Of a stretch of DNA of 64,000 nucleotides, positions 1 through 12,642 are shown piece after piece. Below the pieces are notes generated by a model, which was not told the origin of the DNA, made no database searches, and was given only the letters and a program-made list of their open reading frames with translations. This DNA comes from Carya illinoinensis. Lineage: Eukaryota; Streptophyta; Magnoliopsida; Fagales; Juglandaceae. The DNA is taken from positions 7,351,501-7,415,500 of the forward strand of contig NC_056752.1 in the NCBI RefSeq assembly GCF_018687715.1, given 5' to 3'. The first letter of the stretch is position 1, and each line of letters opens with the position of its first letter. The translations under genes were made by a program, and so were the position numbers.

Positions 1-879
1 ACTCAAAGAAAAATAAAACTATTGTTCGAATATCAAATTAATGAGAGAGAAAACTTTTAGGAAATTGATTTCACCTAATCCCTCACTATGTTTTACCCAT
101 CTAACTAATTGAATTTAATTCTCTATATTTGTTAGCAAATCTCTATTTCATCCAAAAGCCTCTTTCGATAGTCAGTTATAAATTGTTGTTGTTCATCATT
201 TTACACAATAGTATGCAAATTAATAAAGCAAGAAAGCATTAAGACTAACGATTTTAATACTACATAGATTCATACAAGTCTTTCGATCTCTATATTTACC
301 TATGTCGAAATATCCAAGATCTATTCTATAATTTCCTCTTTCAATAGCAAATCATAAGATTAAAATCATCTAATTAATGGCCAGTAAATTAAAAGAAATA
401 AACTCAGAATAAATCGGACAAGTATAGAAAATAATTACTTTAAATTAGCATAGAAAATCAAATATAATTTAGAACTAGATTACATTATTTTTCTAAAATA
501 AAAAAAATTTAGTTCATGCTAAAAATTAAATTCAACATAAATGAAATCACCATAATTTTTTCTGAGAAAAATGGAAGGAAATGCACACTAAAAAAAATAC
601 TCGTTGCAGTCCGTAGTGTCGTCTTCCAAGTCGCAGCGTCCTTCTCTTCTTCTCTCTTCCTTCTATTCTCTTTCTTTTTTGTTTCCGTGCTGTGTTTCAT
701 GCAAAACAAGAGTAAAAAAATCTCTCCATCCTTTTCAAAACTGGTAAAATCAAATCCTATTGCCAACGTCTCGTTCTGTCAGTTCCACTTCGTGCGCGTT
801 GCAATTTGCTCCAGCGTTCAAAAATAAAAACTAGTCTTCCGTTCATGAGTCCAGCCTCCAAAACAGATAATAAAATGAA

Positions 880-1048
880 GAGAAAACCTTCCCGCAAGAG
901 CCTTTGTTATTCTTCAACCAACGGAGTCAAATGGCAACATGCCACGTAGAAGCCACATGAAAAAACGGATAGACCGCACTGCATCAGATTTCAAAAAAAA
1001 AAATTCTCTCTTCATGCGACTCCGTCCTCCTTCCCCCAACCCCACCCC

Positions 1049-1118
<70 letters not shown>

Positions 1119-1990
1119 CCAATAAAGCCTTCGAGAATCAAGGGCCACCGTCAACTCCGTTCCCCACTGCCGATCTCGAATTCTTTGTCGACCGAAACCC
1201 ACTCCTGATCTTGGATTCCTCGTCGACCGAAACCACTTCGTGGTCCGTAAGTCACCTTCAAAGCAAGGAATTTGCCCTTCAAGCTGTTCTATCATTTTGT
1301 TTTTCATTCTCTTAATGGAGGTGGGTAGGATACACTTGATCTAGAGAGTATTATGTTTGCAGAGCTAGCTATTGGAAGCCACTTTCCAACTGAAAGTTGT
1401 GAGCTTCCACCGAAGGCATGGGGAAATCTCAGCATGCCTGTTTGGCCGGTGATGACCCCCACCTTCAAAGCAAGGAATTTGCCCTGTGTTTATCCATTGC
1501 ATAAGAAAAATATATGAAAATGGGTTGCAAGAATCAACTTGAAGACATAAGCAGGAAAAAAAGAAAAAAAAAAAAAAAGGCATCAAAGAAAACCTTCAAA
1601 TATATGGCTCGATAAATGAGAGCCTCCAACCGGTCCCCAGTTTGTAAGCCTTCAACTAATAGTTCACATACAACTTCAAGTTCCATCAATAAAGGGAAAA
1701 TAAATATAAATAGGGTTTATTTCATCAAGTTAAGCAATGAACTGGGAGTGGATGATTTAGCTGGTAATGTTAGGGTTTGTGAAAGGGAAAGACTAGAGAA
1801 AGAGAGAGGATATCAGTTTGAGACATAGAGAGGCAGAAAAGGGGTGTGCGAGGCTGCGAGTGTTGTTCTCAGCAGGAATTTTCTCCTGCATCGAGGCGTA
1901 GCAGTTTATAATTTTAGCCCTTACGTGGCACAGACCAACTGGTTTCCGTTGTTCTCCACTTGTAGGAGTATCCGGTCTGAAGCGTTTCAC
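880..1990. mobile_element. Non-autonomous Mutator-like (MULE) insertion nested in the left LTR
   Basis: A 1,111-bp segment absent from the other LTR is bounded by an exact 9-bp direct repeat, TAAAATGAA, at 871-879 and 1991-1999. Its ends are imperfect inverted repeats: GAGAAAACCTTC on the left and GTGAAACGCTTC (reverse complement of the right end), 9 of 12 matching. Nine-base target duplications are the hallmark of Mutator-like elements. It holds no transposase. Its interior is less A/T-rich than the surroundings, with a long CT repeat and a roughly 22-bp motif (CTTCAAAGCAAGGAATTTGC) present twice, at about 1257 and 1473. The A/T-rich duplication could be chance, but it falls where the two LTRs differ. 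Confidence 0.55.
1054..1115. repeat. (CT)n microsatellite, about 31 units
   Basis: An uninterrupted CT run inside the MULE-like insert. It creates long serine/leucine or arginine/glutamate open frames that are not real proteins. Confidence 0.97.
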
Positions 1991-2474
1991 TAAAATGAAA
2001 TAAATTCAAAGGCTGCTTCTCGTTACATGTGGATCCAAACCAAACCGATAGCTTCCTCCACCATGTTGCATGCCAGCTTGCGTCTCATTGCCAAGTCAAA
2101 CATAAAAGCTTTTTCATTCAATTCAAATTAAAGGCCCCACATTGCATGCATCAACTTTTTCAATAGTAAGCGTCATTTCTCTCTCATTTTTTTATTTTTT
2201 AATTCTTTCAATTTTTTGCTTTTAATTTCAACTTGATCTTTATCTTTAAAATAATTCTGATGACTAGCTTTCATATTAAGATAAATATTCATTTAAATGA
2301 GAAAGAGTCCTTAGATGATAGGCTTATAAAATTTAGATTTTCATTTTCTTCAAATTTAAAATAAAATTTAAATAATAACAATGAAACCTAAAATCAACAA
2401 AAATAAATAAAATTAGACTAAAGTTTAAAGTTAAGAAGTGATAAAATATACTAAATTATGTAAGTCATCAAACA

Positions 2475-4320
2475 CCTCAAACTTACAATTTTGTTTGTTC
2501 TCAAACAAAAAGAAAAGAAAAGAAAAGAAAAGAAAAGAAAAGAAAAGAAAAGACCACTAAAGACAATATCAACTAAACCCTATAGAGAAGTATTATCACT
2601 TACTAAGTCATGATTTGGATTTAGATTTTATCACTAGTATCTTAATTTTTTAATATCAAAGATAGCAGGAAAATCAATAAAAAATTTAGCAATTCGTTAA
2701 ACAAGAGTTAAGCGTTTATTTCAACCTAAAGCTAAGACCTTGAGTGTATGTGTGTAATATAGTCAATTTAACTCTAAACCACCTGCATACTTAGATAAAA
2801 ATAGAACAACTAAAATCAGAAGAATTCTCTCAAAACTTAACCCCATAATTTCAATTTTTAGAAATCATCTCCACTAATATAGTCAACACCAAAATCAGAG
2901 ATCAAAAGGTATTTGATCAGGTTGTAATGACAGGCCACAAGATGAGGGCTAAGAAAGAAATGGAATAGGAAAATCAAAGTAAACTGGAAAAATATTTAGT
3001 GGAAAGAACAATAAAAGAGATATTCACAAGATTCAAACTATAGCTCTTTCTCGACTATATGCTCATGATGATGACATTATTGTTACTGTAATTAATGAAG
3101 CAATACCACCTACTCCTTTAACAAAATCTGAAGTGATAGATACTCAATTTATTAAGTTTTTTCTATTTTTTTCAGCTTCCTTTTTTAGTCCCCCCCAATT
3201 TTTTTTTCTTTCAGCCACCTCGATTTTCGTAATTTTTTCAAATTTTCAATTACTTCAACATTTTTTTTATCTTTTATTTTTTTGCCATTCACTTTTTTTT
3301 TTTTTTCACACTTTGATCAAACAAAGAAAACATAATGTAGATAATTTTCTTTGAATTGAATTTCTCTTTAAATGTAAATTTCCACCAAAGTATTTTCTCA
3401 AATTGTAAATGGTAGATTCATGGTTTTTTAGGCTTAGAACGGGAATGATTTATGTAGTTAAAAGAATAAATAAATGTTTATATAACCTAAGGTTCAAGAG
3501 GGTTGACTGTAGAAATATACAATGCAATGATGACATGATAACTAGGACAGATTGGAAAAATTTTTGGTTATGAAAAAAAATGCCTAGATCATTTCTCTAA
3601 TATTGGTATTAAATATGATTTCGCCTCAAGGATCCATCAATGGATTCTAGTGCAAAGCAAGATTAAACTTCTCTGACCGAGTTAATTCAACTTATTCTCT
3701 TCATAAGTAAAATGGAATAAAGAAAAAATGACTATATGCTCAATTATGTTCAAGGACAAATATTTAAATCAAAGTGCTCACAAAACTCCGCCAGACATAA
3801 AAAGAAATTTTTGAAAATTTTTCTCAATCCTATCCTCAATTACAAATTTCAGAGTTATAGAGAATTCAATCATACTCAAATACATGCTTGGTAAGAGAAT
3901 CAAACAACTTGAGAGTTATAAAATCATATTTAAAAATAAAAAAAATAACCAACAATCAAGAAGACAAAATAACTTTAGGAGTTTATACCCTCAAACTTAA
4001 ACTAAACAATGTCCTCATTGTAATTCAAAAGTAAGAAAAATTGAAGAAATGAAAGGAACTTCCCTGATTTCATGGTGAATTAGCCGTAATTTGTAATTTT
4101 TAACTTTTTATTCATGCTAAATAAACCTGCATCCAAGATCCAAATTATTCACAATAAAAAAATAAAAAAAAAGATTAAAAGAAAGTTTTATGGGTTGTTT
4201 CTCATAAGCGCTTGTTTTAAAGTTTACGGCCAGACTTTTTAATCTTCATCAATCGGGATCTACAAGAGGAATAAGTGTACAATTCCTCTTCACTTCATTG
4301 CTAAGTGATGTATCCTGTTG
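2475..4320 (-). other. Gypsy 3' internal region: polypurine tract and non-coding spacer
   Basis: Reading on minus, the bases next to the left LTR are AAGTTTGAGG (2475-2484), a polypurine tract where plus-strand DNA synthesis would start. A pentanucleotide (AAAAG)n repeat lies at about 2505-2552 and poly(T)-rich stretches at 3160-3340. No protein similarity is seen between 2553 and 4240. At about 4190-4230 the minus strand carries a short stretch with AAGCGCTTATGAGA and CAACCCA, which resembles what normally follows integrase in Athila-like elements. It lies here almost directly after the protease, pointing to an internal deletion. Confidence 0.65.
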
Positions 4321-6480
4321 CTAGGCTCGTTCTAGGTGATCGACTGGGGCATCTTCTTTAAAGGCATTTTCTTCACATTGCTTAATGGCATCAACTTGAA
4401 AACAAGTGCTTGGCTCTTTTGAAATTCTCAAGGCTTGGTAGATGTTGAACAAAACATCTTTCTTGTTTACTCTTAATGTTAACTCATCCTTTTGAGCATC
4501 AATTAAAGCCATTCTCGTAGCCAAGAATGGTCGGCTAAGAATTAGTGGGATTTCTTCATCTTCATTCATATATAACACCACAAAATCAGCAGGAAAGATA
4601 AACTTATCCACCTTTACCAATACGTCTTTTATGATTCCATGTGAATGCTTGATGAATCGATCTGTTAATTGCAAAGAAATGTTTGTTTGTTTCATCTCTT
4701 CAAGTCTCAATTCCCTGCAAACAAAAAATGACATATGATTCATGCTAGCACCAAGATCACATAAAACTTTCTCAAAAAAAGAATTTTCAATAGTGTAAGG
4801 CAAAGTGAAACTCTTCGGATCTTTTAATTTTTAAGATAATTTCTTTTGAATAATGGCACTGCATTCTTCAGAAAGCTTTACTATTTCAAACTCCTCCAGC
4901 CTTCTCTTTTTGGAAATGATGTCCTTCAAGAATTTGAAATAATTTAACATTGGTTCAAAGGCATCTGCAAAATGAATATTTATGTGAATTTTTTTAAAAA
5001 TATCCAAAAATTTAAAAAATTGCTTATCTAATTTTTGTTTTTGAAAATGTTGAGGATAAGGCAGTGGAGTAGAAAGAATATGAGGATTGTTAGGAAATGA
5101 AATTGCTGGAAACATGTCAGTCTCTCTTAATGTATCATCAACAATCTCCTCTTCTTTTACTTTATATTTGCTTTGGCCATTGTTCGTAGATATAGGGGTG
5201 GACTTAGTTTCCTTTGATGGTGATCTCTCAATTTCTCTTCCACTCCTAAGTGTGATGTCCTTGTATTGTTCCTTTGGATTCACTTCTGTGTTGCTAGGAA
5301 AAGTTATCTTTGTTGGATATTGATGGTCATGGCTAGTTGCCCTATTTGCACTTCAAGATTCTTTATAGTAGCTCCCATATTGTTGCAATGAGTTTCAATA
5401 TTATCCAATCGTGAATCAATCTTTTTAAACTTTGCATTTGTCTTCTTAATAAAGGAAACCATGGCATCCTCAAGTGATATCTTCGTCTCGCTTGGTTGAC
5501 TATCAAATCTTGAAGGAGGTTGCAACACATTCTTTGTGTTTTCATAAGACAAATTCTCATAATTTCGAAGTCTTAGATGGTAGTAATTTGACATAGGATT
5601 ACCACGATAGTTGTAGTTCTGACTATTGATGTATTGAACTTGTTCTTAACTCGCTTCATTACTCAGAACTGTCATACTTGTAGCTGCAACATATTCTATA
5701 TTTTGTGGTACCCTTTGGGTTGTCAAGACTGAAATCTGATGAGATAGAGTAACAACTTGAGCTAAAAGGGCAGCAAACGGGAATTCATGAATTCTAGCAA
5801 CTTTCTTAACCATAGTTCTTTCAGTTGGTCATTGATAGTTGTTTGAGACCATTTCTTCCAAAAGATAAGTAGCACCCTCAACTGTCTTTGATATCAAAGT
5901 TTCACTAGAAGTAGCATCAATTATGTTCAAGTTTGCCCATTTAACCCATTATAGAACATCTTAACTTGCAACCAATCCGAAAATCCATATTGAGGGTAGC
6001 GTCAAATCAAATCTTTATACATTTCTCATGCTTCATAGAGTGGTCGAAATCATTTTTCCTGAATTGACCAATCTTACTTCTGAGTTGGGCTGTTTTTGCA
6101 GGTAGAAAGAATTTAGCAAAAAACTTTTCAGCAATGTCCTGCCAGCTAGCAATGTTTCCCGGTTGTAAAGATTGTAGCCAACATTTTGCCTTGTCTCTCA
6201 AAGAAAATAGAAATAATTACAGTCTAATAGTGTCTTCAGTAACACCATTAATCTTTACAGTATCACAAATCTCCAAAAATATCACCCAATGAATATTAAG
6301 ATCATCAAGTAACAACTCGTTGAATTGGGCTTGCCACACCATGCTAATCAAGGCTGATTTGAGCTCAAAATTATTGGCATCAATGGGTTGTCGTCTTATA
6401 CCTGAATAGTTGTCATTCATAACTGGCCGTACATAATCCTTTAAGGTGTGTGACTGTGCATCATGTTGTCCGTCAGTCAT
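4321..6480 (-). pseudogene. Broken gypsy gag-protease reading frame
   Basis: Minus-strand blocks read as Athila-like gag and protease. 6480-6217 is the N-terminal part. 6201-6007 is the retrotransposon gag core, with RDKAKCWLQSL and WQDIAEKFFAKFF. 5594-5304 is a gag segment with QIGQLA. 5283-4831 holds the linker with ITLRSGRE, KLDKQFFKF and SKKRRLEEFE. 4803-4321 is the aspartic protease, with CDLGAS as the catalytic motif and then VLVKVDKFIFPADFVVL and PLILSRPFLAT. At least one stop (near 6205-6216) and frame changes between 6007 and 5594 and between 5304 and 5283 break it. Gag would form the retrotransposon particle and the protease would cut the polyprotein. In full elements RT, RNase H and integrase follow the protease. 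Here the frame ends at 4321 and nothing resembling them appears before the LTR. Confidence 0.85.
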
Positions 6481-6689
6481 GACTTGTATTTTTTTTTTTT
6501 TTGTTGATCTAAAAGGTTTTCAATCTCCGAATCAAAATGAGTAATGTCACGAGATCTAGCACGGCGCATCCAAAGTTAAAAATACACATGTAGAACAAAA
6601 AATAAAATATAAAAATAAATTAAAATAAAATTCTACATTAAAACGAATATTATTTTGTATTGATATTGGAAAAAATAAGAATAAATTAA

Positions 6690-6707
6690 TCTCTGGCAAC
6701 GGTGCTG
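6690..6707 (-). other. Primer-binding site of the gypsy element
   Basis: On minus this reads CAGCACCGTTGCCAGAGA. It differs at a few sites from the TGGCGCCGTTGCCGGGGA primer-binding sequence common in plant Athila/Tat-type elements (from memory). It lies a few bases from the right LTR edge at 6714, as expected for a tRNA-primed first-strand start. Confidence 0.7.
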
Positions 6708-6713
6708 AAAACT

Positions 6714-8243
6714 TGATCGGTGCAAAACTATGAATGCACAGTATCATAGTTTTATAATAAAGTGATGAAAAGAGTATTGTTCTCAAGGATTTGTAACTTA
6801 CTTTTAACAAGTATCGAAATTATACTAATCTTGACTTTATTTAGAAAAGTTACTAAGATTTTTGCAATTGCAATTTAAAATAAAATCAATTCAAAGAAAA
6901 TATTCAAAAGAAAAGAAAGCTATTGTTTGAAGATCAAATTAATGAGAAAGAAAACTTTTAGGAAATCGATTTTACCTAATTTCTCACTATGCTTTACTCA
7001 TCTAACTAATTGAATTTAATTCTCTCTGTTTGTTAGCAAATATCTAATTTATCCAAAAGCCTTTTTCGATAGTCAGTTGGAAATTATTATTATTTATCAT
7101 TTTATACTATATGCAAATTAATAAAGCATTGAGACTAATGATTTTAATACTATATAGATTCAGACAAGTTTTTCGATCTCTATATTTACCTATGCTGAAA
7201 TATGGAATATCTAAGATCTATCATATAATTCACTCTTTCGATAGCAAATCATAAGATTAAAATCATCTAATTAATGACCAGTTAATTAGAAGCAATAAAC
7301 TCAGAATAAATCAGACAAATATAGAAAAGAATTACTTTAAATTAGCATAGAAAAGCAAGCATAGTTTAGAACTAGATTACATCATTTTCCTAAAATAAAT
7401 AAAACTTAGTTCATACTAAAAATTAAATTCAACATAAACAAAATCATCATAATTTTTATGAGAAGAATGGGAGGAAATGAACACTAAAAAAATACTCGTC
7501 ACATTCTGCAGTGTCGTCTTCCAAGCCGTAACGTCCTTCTCTTCTTCTCTCTTCCTTCCGTTCTCTCTGTTTTTTTCCATGCTGTGTTTCGTGCAAAACA
7601 AGAGTAAAAAAATCTCTCTATCCTTTTTAAAACGGATAAAATCAAATCCTGTTGCCAGCGTCTCGTTTTGTCAGTTTCGCTTCGTGTGTGTTGCAACTTG
7701 CTCTAGCATTCAAAAATAAAAACTAGTCTTCCGTCCATGCATCCAACCTCCAAAGGCTGCTGCTCGTTACATGTGGATCCAAACCAAACTGCTAGCTTGC
7801 TTCACCGTGTTGCATGCCAGCTTGCCTCTCATTGTCAAGTCAAACTCAAAAACTTTTTCATTCAATTCCAATTAAAGGTCCCACGTTGCATGCCTATACT
7901 TTTTCAATAGTAAGTGTCCTTTCTCTCTTCTTCTTCTTCTTCTTCTTCTTCTTTTTTTTTAATTTTTTTAATTCCTTTAATTTTTGACTTTTAATTTCAA
8001 CTTGATCTTTATCTTCAAAATAGTTCTGATGACCAACTCTCATATTAAGATAAATCTTCATTTAAATGAGAGAGAGTCCTTAGATGATAGGGCTCTAAAA
8101 TTTAGTTCTTCATTTTATTCAAATCTGAAATAAAATTTAAATAATAACACTAAAGCCTAAAATCAACAAAAATAAATAAAATTAGACTAAAGTTTAAAGT
8201 TAAGAAGTTATAAAATATACTAAATTATGTAAGTCATCAAACA
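6714..8243 (-). repeat. Right LTR (element 5' LTR), about 1.53 kb
   Basis: On plus it begins TGATCGG and ends TCATCAAACA, giving the canonical TG...CA ends, and it matches the left LTR along its length. A CTT repeat occupies about 7927-7952. It lacks the left LTR's MULE-like insert, and also the roughly 28 bases that should surround the insertion site. It reads straight from CCTCCAAA to GGCTGCTG at about 7750-7760. Confidence 0.8.
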
Positions 8244-9639
8244 CCCTCTCTTTCACCATTCTCTTGTGGCTGGTTCTTGTGTATTTTCACTCAATCTCCA
8301 TAACTGCAAGGCTTGATGATCATTGATCAAAGGTAAGAATTTTCTTAAGCTAATTTTAGCATGCTTTATAATAGATGCAACAATGCTCCATGTAAACCAT
8401 TTTTGGATTGGTTTTGGTTTTGACTGATTAGGTGGGTTGATTTTGTGAGGTGTTAAAGTTAGGGTTTGTATGGTGGTTGTTGGATTTGGAAATTTTGTGG
8501 TTTATGATATAAGCCTAGGGTATGGTCTTTAGAGTTATTTACCAAGGCTATGTATTTGTTGGAATTCATCTGTTTATTTAGGATAATATCGTTTATTTTA
8601 GTTTATGTATTTAGCTATTATCATTTTGGGTTGTAGTTATCGGTTGAATAGGTTAAGGACCATTTAGGCACGTGGGTCTAGTTAAGGGGCAGTTTTTAGT
8701 CCATTTAGTTCATGCTTTTCGTTTGTTTAACTAGAAGTTATTTTATCTCTCTATTTAATGTACTGATTAATGGGATGAAATTACAACATTTTGCCCATAA
8801 ATTTGAATTGTGTTGGAGGGATTCTAGCTCCTTGAATTGCTAGTACATTTTCTATTTTTTTACTATTAAGTCCATAACATGATCATTGAGGGGAATTTTG
8901 TAGTGATGGAAAATGTACTATTATATAAAGCCTTCTAAACTCTTGAAAATTATTTCGTAACCAATGCTATGTTCTCAAAAAATTTGAGTTATATTCAAAG
9001 ATCATGAACATGATTTTGACATGGACTTCAAATGCATCACTTTACCCAATACTCATTTTTCTTCCTCTCTTTATGTCTTATTTAAATAGATGCATCTTGT
9101 GTTAGAAAAGCCTTTTCTCTTTAGAAATTTTGGAAATTTGGCAGGGGAAGACATAAACGATAGCAGCAATAGTAGCATCATGCTCACGATGAATTAACAT
9201 GTTTTACAAGACCCTAGGATTTGTCATTGATAAGTGTTACGATCCTGGCATTACCCTCCAAGCATGTATTTATGTTCTAACATTTTTGGTTGGAGTGGAG
9301 CAATCACTTCTAAAATGTGCATTGATTGATAAATCTTTTGGTGTTTTAATAAGTTGTTATAAGTCTATGATCTGATTATTCCAGTCTTCTACTCTCCCTA
9401 TTTGGGTATCAAGTGTATATATATATATACATAATATATGTATATGTATATACATATCTCTGTGTTTACTCACCACAATGATGTGCATATATGCATGTAA
9501 ATGATATAGGTGATAATGTATTAAGAGAATTTCGTGGTAGAAATAGCGAATTTTGAGTTAAGTCATGCATCTTGTTGCCAATTATAATTTTTCATGATCA
9601 TAGAAGTGATTAATGATGCGTTGTATCTCAAATTGTAGT
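8244..9639. other. Intergenic, no supported gene
   Basis: A/T-rich sequence between the gypsy element and a hAT relic. An alternating AT tract lies at about 9416-9460. I see no coding frame, tRNA or terminal repeats. It may be the 5' part of the neighbouring hAT relic. Confidence 0.5.
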
Positions 9640-10520
9640 TGAGCCTTATGGAATCAAGTGGTACTATACCTTTGTTAAGGTTTGAATCAATCGTCGATGT
9701 GATGCATTTGGATAACTCTGTGCCTACAAGCTAGAAAGAAGTATCCACGGAAGACCCTACAACTAGTCCTTATGTCCACCCTCCTATTAGACATAGAAAC
9801 CTCTAGACAAATCAAAAGTATGACTGCATTTTACTAGAATTGATGACAGAGATCCCAATGAGCATAAAACCACATGTAGTTATTGTGATAAGATTTTATT
9901 ATGCCATTCTAATAAGTAAGGTATTTCATATTTGAAGTACCATAATGAGACATGTAAAGTCTTTCTTAGTGGAATGGATAAACTCTAATAAAAAAGACTG
10001 AAGCTAGGAAGAATGATGGGGTGATGGTACAACTAACAATCCTAGTATTGGGCTTGCCAAGTATAATGAACAGAAGATAATGTTAGTAATAGTTAAGATG
10101 GTAATTATGGATGAGGTCAAGGGTTTAGAGACTTAATGACCACAATTGAGCTTAGATTTCCAATCTATTCTCGCATTACTATTATGTGAGAATGTTTGAA
10201 GTTTTACTTTTTAGAAAATGACAAGTTAAGAGAAATGCTCATGCCATCTAATTATAAGATTTGCATCACCATTAATACATAAATATCGATTCAAAATCTT
10301 AACTGCATATGCATAACAAAATAGTATGTTTTACGAAATTTTCTAATCATAAAAGGAGGACAATAGGAGGAGACGAGTCATTCATACTTCAATGGGTTAT
10401 AAAGAAGCTATTTATCATCACTGTTGACATTGAATCTTCCAATAATACAACCATTGATAACTTTGAATAATGTTTTGAATGAGGACGATTGAAGAATACC
10501 TGGTTTTTCCCTTGTTAGAT
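9640..10520 (+). pseudogene. Relic of a hAT (Ac-like) transposase with a BED zinc finger
   Basis: Translating plus across stops and frame breaks gives a BED-type zinc finger at about 9850-9965 (CSYCDK, then SYLKYHNETC). Further on, about 10350-10460, are phrases typical of the hAT catalytic core, such as KLFIITVDIESSNNTTID, where intact proteins have ITVDNASSND. No frame longer than about 60 codons is left, so it is a dead remnant. It is more decayed than the hAT transposase at 14.3-16.5 kb and differs from it in sequence. I could not find its terminal repeats. Confidence 0.6.
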
Positions 10521-12642
10521 TATTTAAGTTTATTTAACTTTATTGGCCGGTTAACTTATTTAATTTGATGAATGTTTTTTTTTTTTTTAAATATGGATTT
10601 CTTCTCCCCTTATCTTTTCTAGAGATTATTTTTTGATCTATTGGGGTTTGTATTCATACATCTTGCTTAAATGAAGGAGAACATGTATTTTATACTTTAA
10701 TGCTTGATAGTGTTTTGGTGGGAAAGTGGTTACATCTTGTGTATAAATAGAGCAGGTTGAACTCTATTTTAATTTTACAATGATTATTTGATTATATTTT
10801 ATGCTTCATTTCATTGGGTATTGCTTGATCTTTGGAGATGTTAAAAAAGAATTCCAATAGTTAAATTCAACTTTAATCTTCAACGTGATGTTGATAAGGT
10901 TGTCTGGTTAAATGAATCCGAAAATATTCAAGTATGAAAGGCACATATATTGGTGGTAGACTAGCAGTTGAGAAAGTTACAACCACATGAACTAATTAGT
11001 TTCTCATATTCCAACGTCTTTATGTAGTACCAATCTTAAACACAATGCATGCAAAATCAAGACTCATATGCTGTATAATATATGTATTATGTGGTTGGCA
11101 ATGGCAATTAGGGGTGTGCAAAATTCTGACCCATCCGATTCTGACAAATTCCTGCTCCGATTCCGACTCCAACTGGTTCAGAAATCAGAGTAATTTTGAC
11201 TCCGTAACAAAAATTGGAGTTGGAATCGGAGCCCCACTGGTTCCGAATTTTGATTTTTTATTAAAAAAAATTATGATACAAAACAATGCCATTTGCATTT
11301 GAATTTTTTCCAACTATTGACTAGAACAACATCGTTCCATTTAAATGGGAACAACGCCTTTTTGAATATACGACAATCAAATGCTGTCGGTCCCCTCTTT
11401 CTTTCTCACTCGATCACTCTCAGTATCTCTCTCCTCAACTCTCAGCCTCTCACAGACTCATCGTGCCCTCTCACGCCGCATGACACCATCGCCCACGACC
11501 AAGTAGGATTCCGCCGTAGATTGCTTCACGTGGCCGTCACCGCAGTGCCTTCTTTCTCCCAGTTTTTTTCAATTGGTAATTTTAAAGTTTAGGGTTTTAT
11601 ATTTATGAATTTACTCTGAATTTTTTTATATTATTTCTTATTCAAAGTGAAAATTTTATTGTGTAGAATAATTAATTCTGTGAACGAAATTAACGAATGT
11701 ATTGAGGAAAAGAGGGTTCTGATGTTTCTTTTGTTAAAGTTTGTGATTTTGGACTTTGAATGCTACTTGTTTGTGGAAATGTCACAAAAAAAGAAAAGAA
11801 ATAAACACAGACTTGTTAGCAACCATCTCAAAGACTTGAATTATGCTCCATATAAGTATAAATAAACACAGCCTAACAACTTGAATAAACTAAGTTGGAA
11901 AATTCCTCAAAAGTGATATGACAATATTTGTTTTTGTACTTTATAAAGTGTTAAACACCCTTAATTTTTGCAGGCGTATGTTATAATTTAATTGAAGAAG
12001 TTATAGTAAAAGATTTAAGTTGTTTTAACTCTATAAAAAAAAAAAAGAAGTTATAGCAATAACCTATAAAAAAACTATTGACAAGAAGAATATAATAACT
12101 CTATAAAATAAAATAGTGAAAAGACAAAGAAGTTATAGTAAAAGAATTAGGAATTCCTATTGTTTGGGCTTTAATAATTCTTCTTATATATATATATATA
12201 TGGATCAGTCTGTTTTGGTTGTTGTTTTATATATATTGGTTGGTATCTTTGATTGAAGTCGTTATAATTTATAAAATAATCATAGAGGTAAGTTGTAACA
12301 CAAAAAATAAAAAGGGTCCATCACAAGATAAGTTGTTTTACATAGTTTAGTTATCTTTACATACAATTCTTTTTTTTTTTTTTATTATTCTATTGAATAA
12401 ATTATACACTTCGTATCTCCACGTAATTATTTGGAGTTCTCTCATTGATTTTTGCACTCTCAAAATTGACACATGTACATCCAAACTACTAAAGTTTATT
12501 AGTTTACACCTTCATTTAATTATAACTTATAGATGAAAAATAAAAAAGAAAAAATATTGCATTTTTTTTACTGATCTGGTTTTAGGAAAGGGAGTGAAAT
12601 ATTAAGTTGTCATTGAGAGGATTGAAAAGAGAGTGAGATCAT

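Larger units (their letters stand above)
1..2474 (-). repeat. Left LTR (element 3' LTR), partial at window edge, with a nested insert
   Basis: Positions 1-870 match 6893-7760 in the right LTR, and 2011-2474 match 7755-8243, with scattered substitutions and small indels. About 190 bp of its outer start lies beyond the window. The extra 1.1 kb between 870 and 2010 is absent from the right LTR and is described as a separate insertion. Short open frames here (for example 516-827 on plus and 509-766 on minus) overlap on opposite strands and are not genes. Confidence 0.85.
1..8243 (-). mobile_element. Decayed Ty3/gypsy (Athila/Tat-like) LTR retrotransposon, deletion derivative
   Basis: Two similar long direct repeats (1-2474 and 6714-8243) flank an internal part with a primer-binding site, gag and aspartic-protease remnants, and a polypurine tract, all read on the minus strand. 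Both repeats end in the same TCATCAAACA on the plus strand, so in element orientation the LTR starts TGTTTGATGA. The order PBS, gag, protease, PPT fits a gypsy element. The style of gag and the DLGAS protease motif fit the Athila/Tat group as I know it. No reverse transcriptase, RNase H or integrase is visible. The left LTR is cut by the window edge, so the left target-site duplication cannot be seen; the right flank begins CCCTC at 8244. Many stops and LTR differences show it is old and inactive. Confidence 0.85.

Noticed and set aside
984..1307. Open frames of repeated Arg-Glu or Leu-Ser
   Set aside because: Created by the CT microsatellite, in all frames.
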